This document shows positions 1 to 9,370 of a DNA stretch of 64,000 nucleotides, piece by piece. The notes under the pieces were generated by a model, which had not been told where the DNA came from, made no database searches, and saw only the letters and a list, made by a program, of their open reading frames with translations. Origin of the DNA: UBA5543 sp964464965 (GTDB lineage Bacteria > Bacteroidota > Bacteroidia > Chitinophagales > Chitinophagaceae); contig CAYXHM010000006.1 in NCBI GenBank assembly GCA_964464965.1, positions 1 through 64,000 of the forward strand, given 5' to 3'. Numbering within the stretch: the first letter of the stretch is position 1; each line of letters begins with the position of its first letter. The translations under genes and the position numbers were made by a program.

Positions 1-963
1 GGTAGTGCTGCAGGCAATTGTCTGCACCTGTATATCACGCATGATATAACCTATCCTATACATAGGCTGAGTATCCTTTGTCCTGAACTCTTCTGTTAAA
101 GTAGTAATAGCACCCGCACCTGTCATGGTAGAACCTGCCCATCCAAACTGGCCGTTTGTACCATTCAGAAAGAAGGTATTCTGGGTTTGAAAAGGATTGG
201 TGCTAAGATTGTAACCAGGATCTCCTGGGGCCGGGTTTGAAAAAGGTACAATTACCGGTGCAGTGCTGGTACAGTGTGGGGTTTGCAATGCATTGGTTAA
301 TTTAGAAAACAAAGAGTCGCCATCTGCATCAAGCGCACCATTATTAAACTGGAATGGCTGGTTGAGGCATACATACGGCACAGGTTTAATTGAGTAATAC
401 GGGGAGGAGTTTTTAAATGTCCATGTTGAATTTAAGCCTGTTTCAAGGTAAAAATCAACTGACGGAATATTATTAATGGCATTCCTACAGCAAAGAATGG
501 GTGGATTCTGGTTGGCAGGCCATCCTGCATCGCCATTCAGTATACCAAACCTCCAGTTTGTTCTGAAGGGTAGCCTGGGTACTACACAACTGTACCAGAA
601 CTCCTGGTAGCCAGGCGTACTACCTGGAATTGGATCGCACGTTGTGGCTGAATTGGAGCAACCCGGAGATATTGGGGATCCATTAGGCCTGTTATCTGGC
701 GGCAAAGGCCCCGTCCACTGTTTCATTTCCTGCGTAAACGATGAATTACTGAGACTATTGTAAGCACACAGTACGAATGATCCAGGCCCGTTTGGACCTC
801 TACAATCTCTGTAAAACTTCAGGATAAACTGGTAGGCCGAATCCCCAAGGTGGACGTATATCAACTCTCCACCGGTTGCATGTGCTGCCCTGGCCTTGTT
901 TGGCGCTAGCCAACTTGCAGATATGCATATAAATGCAGTGAGTAATAATAGTTTGTTTTTCAT
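1..963 (-). CDS. Large secreted surface protein, N-terminal part (3' end outside window)
   Basis: Only the first 320 residues are in the window; the frame is still open at base 1. The protein begins with a signal peptide (MKNKLLLLTAFICISASW, probable cleavage after ARA near residue 26). The mature part carries motifs such as HATGGELIY, FYRDCRG and LDADGDSL and several Cys. I associate this pattern with very large Bacteroidota surface proteins that end in a gliding-motility/T9SS sorting domain, but that end is not visible, so the secretion route is inferred. The start is the first in-frame ATG (complement of 961-963). The upstream gene runs in the same direction but a strong terminator at 1159-1203 separates them, so this gene should have its own promoter in 964-1158. 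Role unknown, adhesion or motility possible. Confidence 0.75.
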   Translation of the reverse strand, partial: MKNKLLLLTAFICISASWLAPNKARAAHATGGELIYVHLGDSAYQFILKFYRDCRGPNGPGSFVLCAYNSLSNSSFTQEMKQWTGPLPPDNRPNGSPISPGCSNSATTCDPIPGSTPGYQEFWYSCVVPRLPFRTNWRFGILNGDAGWPANQNPPILCCRNAINNIPSVDFYLETGLNSTWTFKNSSPYYSIKPVPYVCLNQPFQFNNGALDADGDSLFSKLTNALQTPHCTSTAPVIVPFSNPAPGDPGYNLSTNPFQTQNTFFLNGTNGQFGWAGSTMTGAGAITTLTEEFRTKDTQPMYRIGYIMRDIQVQTIACSTT

Positions 964-1158
964 CAGTACTTATTTATTATATCGTAGACAGGTTTTTCTT
1001 ATAGACTGTTTGAAATGCACTATAGTTGGGATTTTATTAATAAATTATATGCATTTTTTTAGAAGGTTAATATATTGAATCTCTATATTGTTTTTCAGTT
1101 AATATATACAGATATTGCATTGGTTAATAGGGAGTCCTTAATTGGAAGTATTGCCTAT

Positions 1159-1203
1159 AAAAAACAGCAAAGGTTCTCATCAAGAGAACCTTTGCTGTTT
1201 TTA
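1159..1203 (-). terminator. Strong rho-independent terminator
   Basis: Nearly perfect inverted repeat: arms 1159-1178 and 1184-1202 around a five-base loop, with an A-run on one side and a T-run on the other, so it can work in both directions. It lies 13 bases after the stop of the VCBS-repeat gene on the minus strand and should end that transcript. Confidence 0.9.
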
Positions 1204-1215
1204 CATACTTTGATG

Positions 1216-3477
1216 TTATTTTATAACAGAAACTGATTTTACTACTCTGTTTCCGGCGGATTGTATTATGCAAAAATACATGCCCGGCGCTATATTGCTT
1301 AATGGTATGGTTGTGTTGGCAGACTGCTGTTCAGATTCCTGTTGTAATAATACTTGCCCAGTAACGGATACTAACTGAACAGTTACCCCTCCATTATTGA
1401 AATCCTTTTCCCAGTTAATATTCAAAAGGGTAGATGCGGGATTGGGGAAAATCTGGATATTGGTATTGATTGCCATAGCATCTTTAATGCCTACTCTGAA
1501 ATCTTGTTTATAGAATGTAAGACCGCCAAAAACATTTCCTATTACAGCCTCATGTAACCCGAGGTTGTCGTTATCCAGATTTGCAAAGGCAGGCGCAGCA
1601 CGATACCCAATATTTAAATAGGAATATGTAGAGTCGAGCATAGTATATTTAGGAGACGTATTGCCTTTTTGAAATCCTGTAAATCTATAAACATCACCCC
1701 ATGATACGCCAATCATAAGGTAATCTATCCCAGTATCATCAATTGTGCCAATGTATGGAGTTGTGTATGAGAAGGTTACATCTCCCCGCGATATTTTCAC
1801 ACCCCCCAGGGCGTCAGTTTTCATTTCAAGGCCCAGCACATTTTTTATGCTGCTATAGTTGTGAAAATAAAACAGGTTGCCAAGCCAGCTTCCTGATACC
1901 AGGTCTTTTATGCCGTCTCCATTTATATCATATATACACGGGGTAGCATACCCACCTACAGTCAGGCCTTTACCTGTTCTGCCATCTTTCAAAGTGTCTT
2001 CAGTAAGTTGCCAAATTGGTTCATCGTTAGGGCTTGCAGCAGTGTTTTTGAAAAAAGCAAAAGTACCATCTCTGCGTCCTATCACAAGATCATCAAGTGT
2101 GTCATTATCGAGGTCGCCAACCGCAAGGGCCGCACCCTTCCACTTTTGACCGCCTAATGCTAAAAAGTCGTCAGTAATAAATTCAAAAGAGTATTTTCCA
2201 GCTGTGCTTGTGTTTTTATAATATGATATTCTACTGTAATTCTGGTTGTCAGCATGATTGTAATATCCATCAGAGCCTATAAGTAAATCTTTTTTACCGT
2301 CTTTGTTGTAATCGTAAAATAAAGGGTAAGAAACACTGCCCAGGTCAATCATTTGGTCAACAAGGTAATCATTGGTTCTGTATACAAAATTTTTGTTGGT
2401 ATTTGTTCCGGTATTCTCATAAAAAACAATACTATGATTCTCTGTTCGCTCATCAGTAGCGATGAATAACAGGTCATCAGCACCATCATGGTTTATATCA
2501 ATGTTAAATGCTGCAGGAAAAATAGGCACTTCCATTCTTTTACCATTAGCGGCCCACATGGTATCTTGTTTAATAACAGAATCAGCACCGCCATATTGAG
2601 ATTTTCCATTATATAAAAGTTGTATATCCGCATAATCCTGATTGCCATTGAAATAGTCCCAGTCGCCATCGCTGTCTATATCAATCATGCATAGTGTGTT
2701 ACTGCCGTGTGTTCCCTTAGCTGCACCGGGTTCCTCGCAACCCTTACAGGTTGTACCTATATTATCGCAATTAGCACCTGTATTTTGCAATCTATGGTAT
2801 AATTGCTCGGTCTTACCCCAGCATTTGCTTTTGAAGCAAACTTTTATCTCATCTGCCGGTAGTCCTTCGTCCACGGTACAGTTCTGATAATAACTCATGC
2901 GAAAACCGCCCACTTCGTATGACAATATATCGATATCTCCATCTCCATCAGCATCCCAGATAGCCGGTATATCAGCTCCTGAAACGTAAACGTTTACTGA
3001 GTCACTTGTTCTGTGATACCATAATTCAGTCTTGTATTTAAACCTTAACTGGCCACTGCTATAATATCCATAACTTACATTTACTCCAGCACCACCATGA
3101 TGTACCAGGTCAGGTATGTCGTCTCTGTTAAAATCTATTAGTTTCAGGTAGCCGTTTATGCTTTTCGGAAAGTGTGCAGCATATTGAGGATCATGCCTGT
3201 ACATGCCGGGTCCCTCACTTATAAAAGTTTTTACAAGGCCAGGCACCCTGGGCTCAAATATTACAAGGTCTTTTTTACCATCCTTATTTAAATCTGCCAT
3301 GGCCAACTGGGGGTTGTTTACACCACCACACCAGGCAAGTTTCATTTCTGTAGCACCACCGGTTATTTTGGCAGAATTCTGGCGGTAAACGTCGCCTTGT
3401 GCCTGGGCATAAGCTGATATGCTTACAAAACCAATGCAGGCTGTAAGACATAAGTTACTGAAATACGGCTTTATCAT
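1216..3477 (-). CDS. VCBS/FG-GAP repeat secreted protein with T9SS type A sorting domain
   Basis: A 753-residue exported protein. Residues 1-26 form a signal peptide ending in AYAQA. The body contains at least eight calcium-loop motifs of the FG-GAP/VCBS type, e.g. ADLNKDGKKDL (about 61-71), DADGDGDIDIL, DIDSDGDWDYF, DINHDGADDLL, YNKDGKKDLL, DLDNDTLDDLV and DINGDGIKDLV, consistent with a beta-propeller. The last 80 residues begin with IQIFPNPAS and end in KSVSVIK, a typical type IX secretion sorting domain, so the protein is expected to cross the outer membrane and be surface-attached or released. No enzymatic domain is visible; a binding or adhesive role is likely. It stands alone, followed by a terminator. 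Confidence 0.88.
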   Translation of the reverse strand: MIKPYFSNLCLTACIGFVSISAYAQAQGDVYRQNSAKITGGATEMKLAWCGGVNNPQLAMADLNKDGKKDLVIFEPRVPGLVKTFISEGPGMYRHDPQYAAHFPKSINGYLKLIDFNRDDIPDLVHHGGAGVNVSYGYYSSGQLRFKYKTELWYHRTSDSVNVYVSGADIPAIWDADGDGDIDILSYEVGGFRMSYYQNCTVDEGLPADEIKVCFKSKCWGKTEQLYHRLQNTGANCDNIGTTCKGCEEPGAAKGTHGSNTLCMIDIDSDGDWDYFNGNQDYADIQLLYNGKSQYGGADSVIKQDTMWAANGKRMEVPIFPAAFNIDINHDGADDLLFIATDERTENHSIVFYENTGTNTNKNFVYRTNDYLVDQMIDLGSVSYPLFYDYNKDGKKDLLIGSDGYYNHADNQNYSRISYYKNTSTAGKYSFEFITDDFLALGGQKWKGAALAVGDLDNDTLDDLVIGRRDGTFAFFKNTAASPNDEPIWQLTEDTLKDGRTGKGLTVGGYATPCIYDINGDGIKDLVSGSWLGNLFYFHNYSSIKNVLGLEMKTDALGGVKISRGDVTFSYTTPYIGTIDDTGIDYLMIGVSWGDVYRFTGFQKGNTSPKYTMLDSTYSYLNIGYRAAPAFANLDNDNLGLHEAVIGNVFGGLTFYKQDFRVGIKDAMAINTNIQIFPNPASTLLNINWEKDFNNGGVTVQLVSVTGQVLLQQESEQQSANTTIPLSNIAPGMYFCIIQSAGNRVVKSVSVIK

Positions 3478-3612
3478 GTTTTAAAATTATATAAGGTTCA
3501 CTATGTAAATATATGGAATATATGCTTAAAATGTCATGACTAACTATTGGCTGTTAATATTAAGTTGTGCATTAATACCGACTTGAAATAAATAGACGTA
3601 TCATAAACTCAT

Positions 3613-4437
3613 TTAGTTGGGTTTATACTTCTTCAAAGGAGAATCCGGCTCATTACTGAAACGTTTAAAAGCTTGTTTATCTACAAAACCCGGCAGGAGC
3701 CTGTTTACCCACACAGTCATTTTGCCTATAGTGGTCATTATAATCGTTCTTTTCCGGTTTTTTATTGCATCCAGTATTATCTCTGCACATTCTTCGGCAG
3801 ACATGAGACTTGTTTCGTCTAACGGGGTTTCTTTTTGAGGGCTTCCGTCTGATGAAAGGGCTACATTCCTGATATTACTGGTAGTAAAACCTGGGCTCAC
3901 CCACATAACATGGGTGCCAGAATATAAAAGTTCCGTTCTCAAAGCTTCAAGAAAACCCTGCAGCGCAAATTTTGACGCAGCGTAGCCTGTTCGTGCAGGC
4001 AACCCCCTGTAACCGGCTACTGATGATATGCCTGCTATAATACCTTTCTGTTCTTTTATATAAGGCAATGCATATTTAGTACAATACACTGCCCCCCAAA
4101 AGTTTATATCCATCAGTTCCCTCAGTACGGCCACGTCTGTATCTTCAAACAATGCCCGCATACTGATACCTGCATTGTTAATAAGTACATCGATGCGCCC
4201 CCATTTTGCAATGGTTATATCTATCAGTTTTTTGCAATCTACTTCTTTGCTTACATCTACAGTTGTGTATAACAGGTTATTTTCATTTTCATGACCATAC
4301 ACCTGTTTTAATGTTGCTGTTTTCCGTGCACATACAGCCACCAGGGCACCCCTGCTTAAGGCCCCTAATGCCAATGCCTTACCAATGCCTGAAGAGGCGC
4401 CTGTTATTACAACAACTTTATTTTTTATGGAGTACAT
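3613..4437 (-). CDS. SDR family NAD(P)-dependent oxidoreductase
   Basis: A 274-residue classical short-chain dehydrogenase/reductase. The Rossmann motif TGASSGIG is at residues 12-19, NNAG at 87-90, and the catalytic set is Ser139, Tyr152 and Lys156 (YAASK). The C-terminal stretch after residue 240 (VNRLLPGFVDKQ) resembles SDRs that act on lipid-like or steroid-like substrates, but the substrate cannot be read from sequence. I chose ATG at 4437 because it puts the first beta strand (KNKVVVITG) close to the N-terminus; the frame is open further upstream to 4542, but those extra 35 residues look unrelated to the family. Transcribed alone; diverges from phoH. Confidence 0.88.
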   Translation of the reverse strand: MYSIKNKVVVITGASSGIGKALALGALSRGALVAVCARKTATLKQVYGHENENNLLYTTVDVSKEVDCKKLIDITIAKWGRIDVLINNAGISMRALFEDTDVAVLRELMDINFWGAVYCTKYALPYIKEQKGIIAGISSVAGYRGLPARTGYAASKFALQGFLEALRTELLYSGTHVMWVSPGFTTSNIRNVALSSDGSPQKETPLDETSLMSAEECAEIILDAIKNRKRTIIMTTIGKMTVWVNRLLPGFVDKQAFKRFSNEPDSPLKKYKPN

Positions 4438-4696
4438 ATACAATATTAGAATGCAAAAATAATACTTAGGCTGTAGCAATACTGTAATAATTGGTAGTGC
4501 CGGCTGTTTTAAAAGATATGCACACAAGGTTGATAAAAACACGTAACGTAATAATGAGTTTCATTTTTAATTGGATTAATTTAATGTAGGCAGGAATATC
4601 AGAATCCGAACAAAAAGGTTTGGTAAATTGTCTATTTATTAACACAAACCTGGCGGCAGATAATGTAAATTGTTAACACAAAAACAGTAAAACACC

Positions 4697-5728
4697 TTGA
4701 CAGAAGCAATCGTAAGTCTCGAAACAGTTAATCCCATTGAGTTTTTTGGTGTCAACAACAGCAAGTTTGATATACTTAAACGAAAATTTCCATTATTAAA
4801 GATACTATCCCGCGGCAGCCAGATAAAACTTACCGGCCAGCCTGAAGAAGTAGCTAGTGCACAACAGCGAATTACCCAGGTAATAAAATACCTGGAACGT
4901 AATGGACACCTGTCCGAAAACTATTTCTCAGAGATATTGGGCGATGATGAAGAGGGTAGTGAACTGCTGCAAAATGACATAAATGCCAATAACGACATTA
5001 TAGTATTTGGACCGAACGGCAGGGTGATACGTGCCAAGACACAGAACCAGAAACTACTGGCAACAGTGTCTGAAAAGAATGATATCATATTTGCAGTAGG
5101 ACCGGCAGGTACGGGTAAAACATATACAGCCGTAGCCCTGGCAGTACGCGCGTTGAAAAACAAAGCAGTACGTAAAATCATTCTTACCCGCCCCGCTGTA
5201 GAGGCAGGGGAGAGCCTGGGCTTCCTGCCAGGCGATTTAAAGGAAAAAATTGACCCGTACCTGCGTCCATTGTATGATGCGCTGGATGATATGATACCAT
5301 CCGATAAGCTAAACTACTATATGGCCAACAGGATTATAGAAATAGCGCCACTGGCATACATGCGTGGCCGTACCCTGGATAATGCTTTCATCATCCTGGA
5401 TGAGGCGCAGAATGCGACGGAACTACAGTTGAAAATGTTCCTTACACGTATAGGTGCTTCGGCTAAAGCTATCATTACTGGTGATATGACACAGGTGGAC
5501 CTGCCCAAAAATCAGAAATCAGGTTTATTGAAAGCTACACGTATATTGACCAATATAGAAGGCATAGCGCAGATACAGCTTGACGAGGCAGACGTTGTAA
5601 GGCATAGGTTGGTAAAGAGCATCATACGTGCCTACGATAAAGACCAGGTGCGCGAAGAGGAAGAAGAGGAAGCAAACAAAGAACAATTTCGCAAGCTGAA
5701 AGAAAGCAGGATTGCGGAAGGTAAATAG
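4697..5728 (+). CDS. phoH: PhoH family ATPase
   Basis: A 343-residue PhoH-like P-loop protein. An N-terminal KH-like region (residues 10-70) precedes the ATPase core: Walker A GPAGTGKT at 135-142, RPAVEAGE at 165-172 and Walker B FIILDEAQN at 231-239. The C-terminus is highly charged (EEEEEE near 330). PhoH ATPases are linked to RNA metabolism and often sit near the ybeY endonuclease; ybeY is not next to it here. The only sensible start is a TTG at 4697, giving MTEAIVSLE; no in-frame ATG lies near. A hairpin terminator follows at 5756. The gene diverges from the SDR gene across 259 bases. Confidence 0.9.
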   Translation: MTEAIVSLETVNPIEFFGVNNSKFDILKRKFPLLKILSRGSQIKLTGQPEEVASAQQRITQVIKYLERNGHLSENYFSEILGDDEEGSELLQNDINANNDIIVFGPNGRVIRAKTQNQKLLATVSEKNDIIFAVGPAGTGKTYTAVALAVRALKNKAVRKIILTRPAVEAGESLGFLPGDLKEKIDPYLRPLYDALDDMIPSDKLNYYMANRIIEIAPLAYMRGRTLDNAFIILDEAQNATELQLKMFLTRIGASAKAIITGDMTQVDLPKNQKSGLLKATRILTNIEGIAQIQLDEADVVRHRLVKSIIRAYDKDQVREEEEEEANKEQFRKLKESRIAEGK

Positions 5729-5755
5729 TATAGCTTACAACTTGAATATTAAGAG

Positions 5756-5784
5756 AGCGGTAGCCTGTGGTTGCCGCTTTTTTT
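5756..5784 (+). terminator. Rho-independent terminator after phoH
   Basis: Ten-base-pair stem with two wobble pairs (5756-5765 with 5769-5778), three-base loop, followed by a run of seven T. Located 27 bases after the phoH stop. Confidence 0.8.
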
Positions 5785-5845
5785 GCAATGCATCTGGGTT
5801 TTCTACATAGAGAGTATAGCTTTGCATCAAAATAAATATTCTATT

Positions 5846-6253
5846 ATGGATACTGCTTCAAACGGTTTTACACTGGAACAAATAAGAACAGCACACACTA
5901 AAGTAAAATCCGGGGCAGACTTTCCTGCCTATATACGTGAAATGAAACAACTGGGTGTATTGCAATACGAAACTTTTGTGGCAGACGGGCATACAGATTT
6001 CTTTGGTGATAATGGTTATTCCGTAAGCTCTCCGGCAAAGTACGATACATTGGAAATAGCAGCACAAAGTAACGCAGAGGTATTTAAGGCAGACCTTTTG
6101 GCACACCAGCAAGGTAAAACAGATTACCAGCTATTTTGTGCAGACTGTGCAAAGTCTGGCATAGATAAGTGGAGGGTGGATATTGGTAAAATGACCTGTA
6201 CTTATTATGATAAGAGTTGTACCGAGATACTGGTAGAGAACATCCCGCAATAG
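5846..6253 (+). CDS. DUF1398 family protein
   Basis: A 135-residue soluble protein that matches the DUF1398 (YbcV-like) pattern: FTLEQIRTAHTKVKSGADFP near the N-terminus, then FPAYIREMKQLGV, GHTDFFGDNGY (residues 48-58) and, near the end, GIDKWRVDIGKMTCTYYD. The family is described mostly from phage-linked and small bacterial proteins without known activity. The start ATG 5846 was preferred over an upstream in-frame ATG at 5771, because the added 25 residues would overlap the phoH terminator and lack family similarity. Confidence 0.72.
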   Translation: MDTASNGFTLEQIRTAHTKVKSGADFPAYIREMKQLGVLQYETFVADGHTDFFGDNGYSVSSPAKYDTLEIAAQSNAEVFKADLLAHQQGKTDYQLFCADCAKSGIDKWRVDIGKMTCTYYDKSCTEILVENIPQ

Positions 6254-6315
6254 CGAGGTGGGAGATAAAAAGGTTATGTATAATAATTTAATCGTTCTTT
6301 AGTTATAATAAAAAT

Positions 6316-6732
6316 GTGAATGCAATGCGGTACCTGCTACTTATGATTATGCCTGTATTATTATATGCGTCCTGCAAGCCTGAATGCAGGAGCGATAATC
6401 CTGTATTGAATAAGTATAAGCCAAGTGACAGGGAATATATAAACGAACTGGCAAAGCTGGTAGAGCAGGCTGACAAAAGCAGTATAGATGGCTGGATAAA
6501 CAGCTATGAGCAGGTAAATAACCGTGAGTATATGTTTATAGATCTTGTAGGCAAAGGTATATGTGGTACCGCTATGATGGATATAACAGGTAATGAAAGC
6601 CTGGGAAACTACAGGCGGGTAAAAGGTGCATCTTACAACGGAGGTTTTTTAGATGGCCTGCAGTTTGATATACTGCACACAGACAGTGGCAATGTGTTTG
6701 TATTTAAAGAGGTTGATAATATTATTGACTAA
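6316..6732 (+). CDS. Hypothetical lipoprotein
   Basis: 138 residues with a lipoprotein signal: MRYLLLMIMPVLLYASC, lipobox Cys at residue 20. The mature part is charged and has no domain I recognise. The start may be GTG 6316 or the ATG at 6325 three codons later; the latter gives a more typical signal peptide. An export to the inner leaflet of the outer membrane is inferred from the Bacteroidota lipoprotein pattern. No operon partner is evident; the gene behind it is convergent. Confidence 0.6.
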   Translation: MNAMRYLLLMIMPVLLYASCKPECRSDNPVLNKYKPSDREYINELAKLVEQADKSSIDGWINSYEQVNNREYMFIDLVGKGICGTAMMDITGNESLGNYRRVKGASYNGGFLDGLQFDILHTDSGNVFVFKEVDNIID

Positions 6733-6788
6733 ATAAAAAATCCCCCGCATACAGCAGAGGAATATTTTAAAGATTTTGAATTAGAAAT

Positions 6789-7763
6789 CTACCAGCCCAG
6801 CAAATAAGCAAATATCAGGGGGGCCACGATGGTAGCATCACTCTCTACTATATACTTTGGTGTGTTGATGTCCAGCTTGCCCCATGTTATCTTCTCATTA
6901 GGCACTGCACCGCTGTACGAACCGTAAGATGTAGTACTGTCGCTTATCTGGCAGAAGTAACTCCAGAACGGAACGTCATGCCACTCCAGGTCCTGGTACA
7001 TCATAGGCACAACACATATCGGGAAGTCACCCGCTATGCCACCGCCTATCTGGAAGAACCCCACGCCCTTACCCGCAGAGTTGTTACGGTACCAGTCACT
7101 CAGCCATACCATGTACTCAATACCGCTCTTCATAGTACTGGCCTGTAGTTCTCCCTTTATGCAGTAAGACGCAAAGATGTTACCCATTGTGCTGTCTTCC
7201 CAACCAGGAACAATAATAGGCAGGTTCTTTTCAGCAGCGGCTATCATCCAGCTGTGTTTGGTGTCTATTTCATAATGCTCGCGCATTACATCGCTCAGCA
7301 ATAGTTTGTACATATACTCGTGCGGGAAGTAGCGTTCACCTTTTTCTTCAGCTTCTTTCCATATTTTGTAGATGTGCTTTTGTATGCGGCGGAATGCTTC
7401 CTCTTCGGGAATACAGGTATCTGTAACACGGTTAAACCCCTGCTCCAGCAAATCCCACTCTTCCTGCGGGCTCAGGTCACGATAGTTAGGCACACGCTTG
7501 TAGTGTGTATGCGCCACCAGGTTCATGATATCCTCTTCAAGGTTGGCGCCCGTGCAACTGATTATTTGTACTTTATCCTGGCGTATCATTTCTGCCAGTG
7601 ATATTCCCAGCTCGGCAGTGCTCATAGCACCGGCAAGTGATATCAGCATCTTGCCGTTTTCCAGCAGGTGTGTCTCGTAGCCTTTGGCCGCATCTACCAG
7701 TGCGGCAGCGTTGAAGTGGCGGTAATGATGTTGTATAAATTGTGAAACCGGTCCTTTGCTCAT
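6789..7763 (-). CDS. Deoxyhypusine synthase family protein
   Basis: 324 residues, full length for the deoxyhypusine synthase (DHS) fold. Visible family features: NAD-site segment ISLAGAMSTAELG (about 41-53), SCTGANLEED (69-78), the segment GFFQIGGGIAGDF, and the C-terminal WGKL, where Lys296 corresponds to the lysine that forms the enzyme-aminobutyl intermediate in eukaryotic DHS. Bacteria lack the eIF5A substrate; bacterial members are thought to use spermidine and other amine acceptors, for example in homospermidine formation, so the true substrate here is open. It follows citrate synthase on the same strand (91-base gap). Confidence 0.88.
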   Translation of the reverse strand: MSKGPVSQFIQHHYRHFNAAALVDAAKGYETHLLENGKMLISLAGAMSTAELGISLAEMIRQDKVQIISCTGANLEEDIMNLVAHTHYKRVPNYRDLSPQEEWDLLEQGFNRVTDTCIPEEEAFRRIQKHIYKIWKEAEEKGERYFPHEYMYKLLLSDVMREHYEIDTKHSWMIAAAEKNLPIIVPGWEDSTMGNIFASYCIKGELQASTMKSGIEYMVWLSDWYRNNSAGKGVGFFQIGGGIAGDFPICVVPMMYQDLEWHDVPFWSYFCQISDSTTSYGSYSGAVPNEKITWGKLDINTPKYIVESDATIVAPLIFAYLLGW

Positions 7764-7794
7764 TGCAATTGTTTTTGTAATCTTTTCTAATAAA

Positions 7795-7827
7795 TGAGAG
7801 ACGCTTCTTTTCAGGGAAACGTCTCTT
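7795..7827 (-). terminator. Hairpin between citrate synthase and DHS-like gene
   Basis: Inverted repeat GAGACG...CGTCTC extended by TTC/GAA with one mismatch. It follows the citrate synthase stop on the minus strand but lacks a clear T-run, so it may be only a partial terminator or an RNA-stabilising stem. Confidence 0.35.
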
Positions 7828-7854
7828 CAGGTATAATGTTTAATGTTCTTTTTG

Positions 7855-9177
7855 TTAAGATACTGCCTGCTGGTTCTTAGCTATTTCTTTTTTTATAGCC
7901 TCGGTCGTCAGCGATTTCGGACGCTCCAGCGGGAAGTTCAGAGCCCTGTCCCAGCAAAGGCTGGCCAGTACGCCCAATGCGCGCGATACCCCAAACAATA
8001 CAGTATAGAACTCCTGCTCTACCAAGCCAAAGTGTTTCAGCAATGCACCGCTGTGCGCATCTACGTTAGGCCATGGGTTTTTAATTTTACCTGTACTTTC
8101 CAGTATCGGGGGCGCTACTTCATAAACGTTCCATACGGTTTGTACCATGGGCGAATCGGGACAGTGTGTTTTTGCAAATTCCATCTGCGCTGTGAAGCGG
8201 GGGTCTGTTTTGCGTAATACAGCGTGGCCATAGCCTGGTACTACTTTACCTTCACTCAATGTTTTTTTGATATAATCTGCTATCTGCTCTTTGCTTGGTT
8301 GTTCAGTACCCAGCTCTGCACACATTTCTTCTATCCAGCTTATCACTTCCTGGTTGGCCAGTCCGTGCAATGGACCGGCAAGGCCTGTCATACCCGCGCA
8401 GAAGGAAAGGTAAGGGTCGCTCAGTGCACTGCCTACCAGGTGTGTGGCATGTGCAGATACGTTGCCACCCTCATGGTCAGCATGTATGGTCATGTACAGG
8501 CGCATCAGTGCCCAGAAACGTTTGTCTTCAAAACCCAGCATATGGGCAAAGTTGGCAGCCCAGTCCAGCATGCCATCGGGCTGTATATGCTCGCCACCTT
8601 TATATTTACGACGATAGATATAAGCGGCTACACGTGGCAGGCGCGCTATCAGCGTCATAGCATCTTCGTAGGTATAGTCCCAGTATTCTTTTTTGCTGAT
8701 GCCGGCTGCATAAGCCTTGGCAAATTTAGATTCTGTTTGCAGTGCCAGTACCGCTACGCAAAACTGCGTCATAGGGTGGGTGCTTGCAGGCAATGCTTCG
8801 ATAGTGGCAAATACATGGTTGGGCACGTGAGAGCGGCGTGCGAATACTGCAGAAAGGTGATCTACATCTTCTTTGTTGGGCATTTCACCTACCAGCATCA
8901 GGTGAAACAAACCTTCAGGCAATGGCTCCGTGCCACCTTCAGCCTTTGGCAATTGCGCCCTCAACTCAGGTATAGAATATCCGCGGAAACGGATACCTTC
9001 TTCAGAATCCAGCAGCGATGTCTCAGTAATCAGGCCCGGTATGCCACGCATACCCTGGTAGGCTTGTGCTACTGTTACTTCGCCAATTTTATCATTACCA
9101 TGTTTTGCAATAATGTCTTTAATCTCTAGTCCAAGCGCGTCGGCTTTCTCTTTAAAACGGTCTTTAACGTAACCCAT
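7855..9177 (-). CDS. Citrate synthase (type I, mitochondrial-like)
   Basis: 440 residues. Condenses oxaloacetate with acetyl-CoA to citrate, first step of the TCA cycle, in the cytoplasm. It resembles the eukaryotic/mitochondrial form rather than the usual bacterial GltA: GPLHGLANQEV (catalytic His271), GYGHAVLRKTDPR (His318) and NVDAHSGALL (Asp373) correspond to His274, His320 and Asp375 of the pig enzyme. Substrate-site His232 and His235 lie in IHADHEGGN. Length also fits the mitochondrial type. A Bacteroidota-type -7 box is at 9235-9242 on the minus strand. It diverges from the ECF sigma gene. Confidence 0.95.
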   Translation of the reverse strand: MGYVKDRFKEKADALGLEIKDIIAKHGNDKIGEVTVAQAYQGMRGIPGLITETSLLDSEEGIRFRGYSIPELRAQLPKAEGGTEPLPEGLFHLMLVGEMPNKEDVDHLSAVFARRSHVPNHVFATIEALPASTHPMTQFCVAVLALQTESKFAKAYAAGISKKEYWDYTYEDAMTLIARLPRVAAYIYRRKYKGGEHIQPDGMLDWAANFAHMLGFEDKRFWALMRLYMTIHADHEGGNVSAHATHLVGSALSDPYLSFCAGMTGLAGPLHGLANQEVISWIEEMCAELGTEQPSKEQIADYIKKTLSEGKVVPGYGHAVLRKTDPRFTAQMEFAKTHCPDSPMVQTVWNVYEVAPPILESTGKIKNPWPNVDAHSGALLKHFGLVEQEFYTVLFGVSRALGVLASLCWDRALNFPLERPKSLTTEAIKKEIAKNQQAVS

Positions 9178-9234
9178 AAATTCTTACAGCGATTGTTGTA
9201 TATAAAAAATATCTAAATTGTATATCAGGAAAGA

Positions 9235-9242
9235 CAAATGTA
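9235..9242 (-). promoter_or_regulatory. Probable -7 element of citrate synthase promoter
   Basis: Minus-strand TACATTTG matches the Bacteroidota -7 consensus TAnnTTTG; it lies 57 bases before the citrate synthase start. A TTG lies 16 bases further upstream, a little closer than usual, so the -33 part is uncertain. Confidence 0.45.
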
Positions 9243-9370
9243 AGGAAATGTAGGTTAACAATAAAACCGCGCGTATATTATTATAATGTTTCCATTATTC
9301 TTAACAAATTAGGCTGCTTAAAATATGCTAATGATTGTGACAAAAGCTGCCAGGTTGCTACTAACAATAC

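Noticed and set aside
896..1078. 60-residue plus-strand frame
   Set aside because: It overlaps the start of the partial secreted-protein gene on the other strand and has no start context or motif.
8224..9129. 301-residue open frame on the plus strand
   Set aside because: It is antisense to the citrate synthase gene, and its translation is rich in Cys, Tyr and His without known motifs; a codon-usage shadow.
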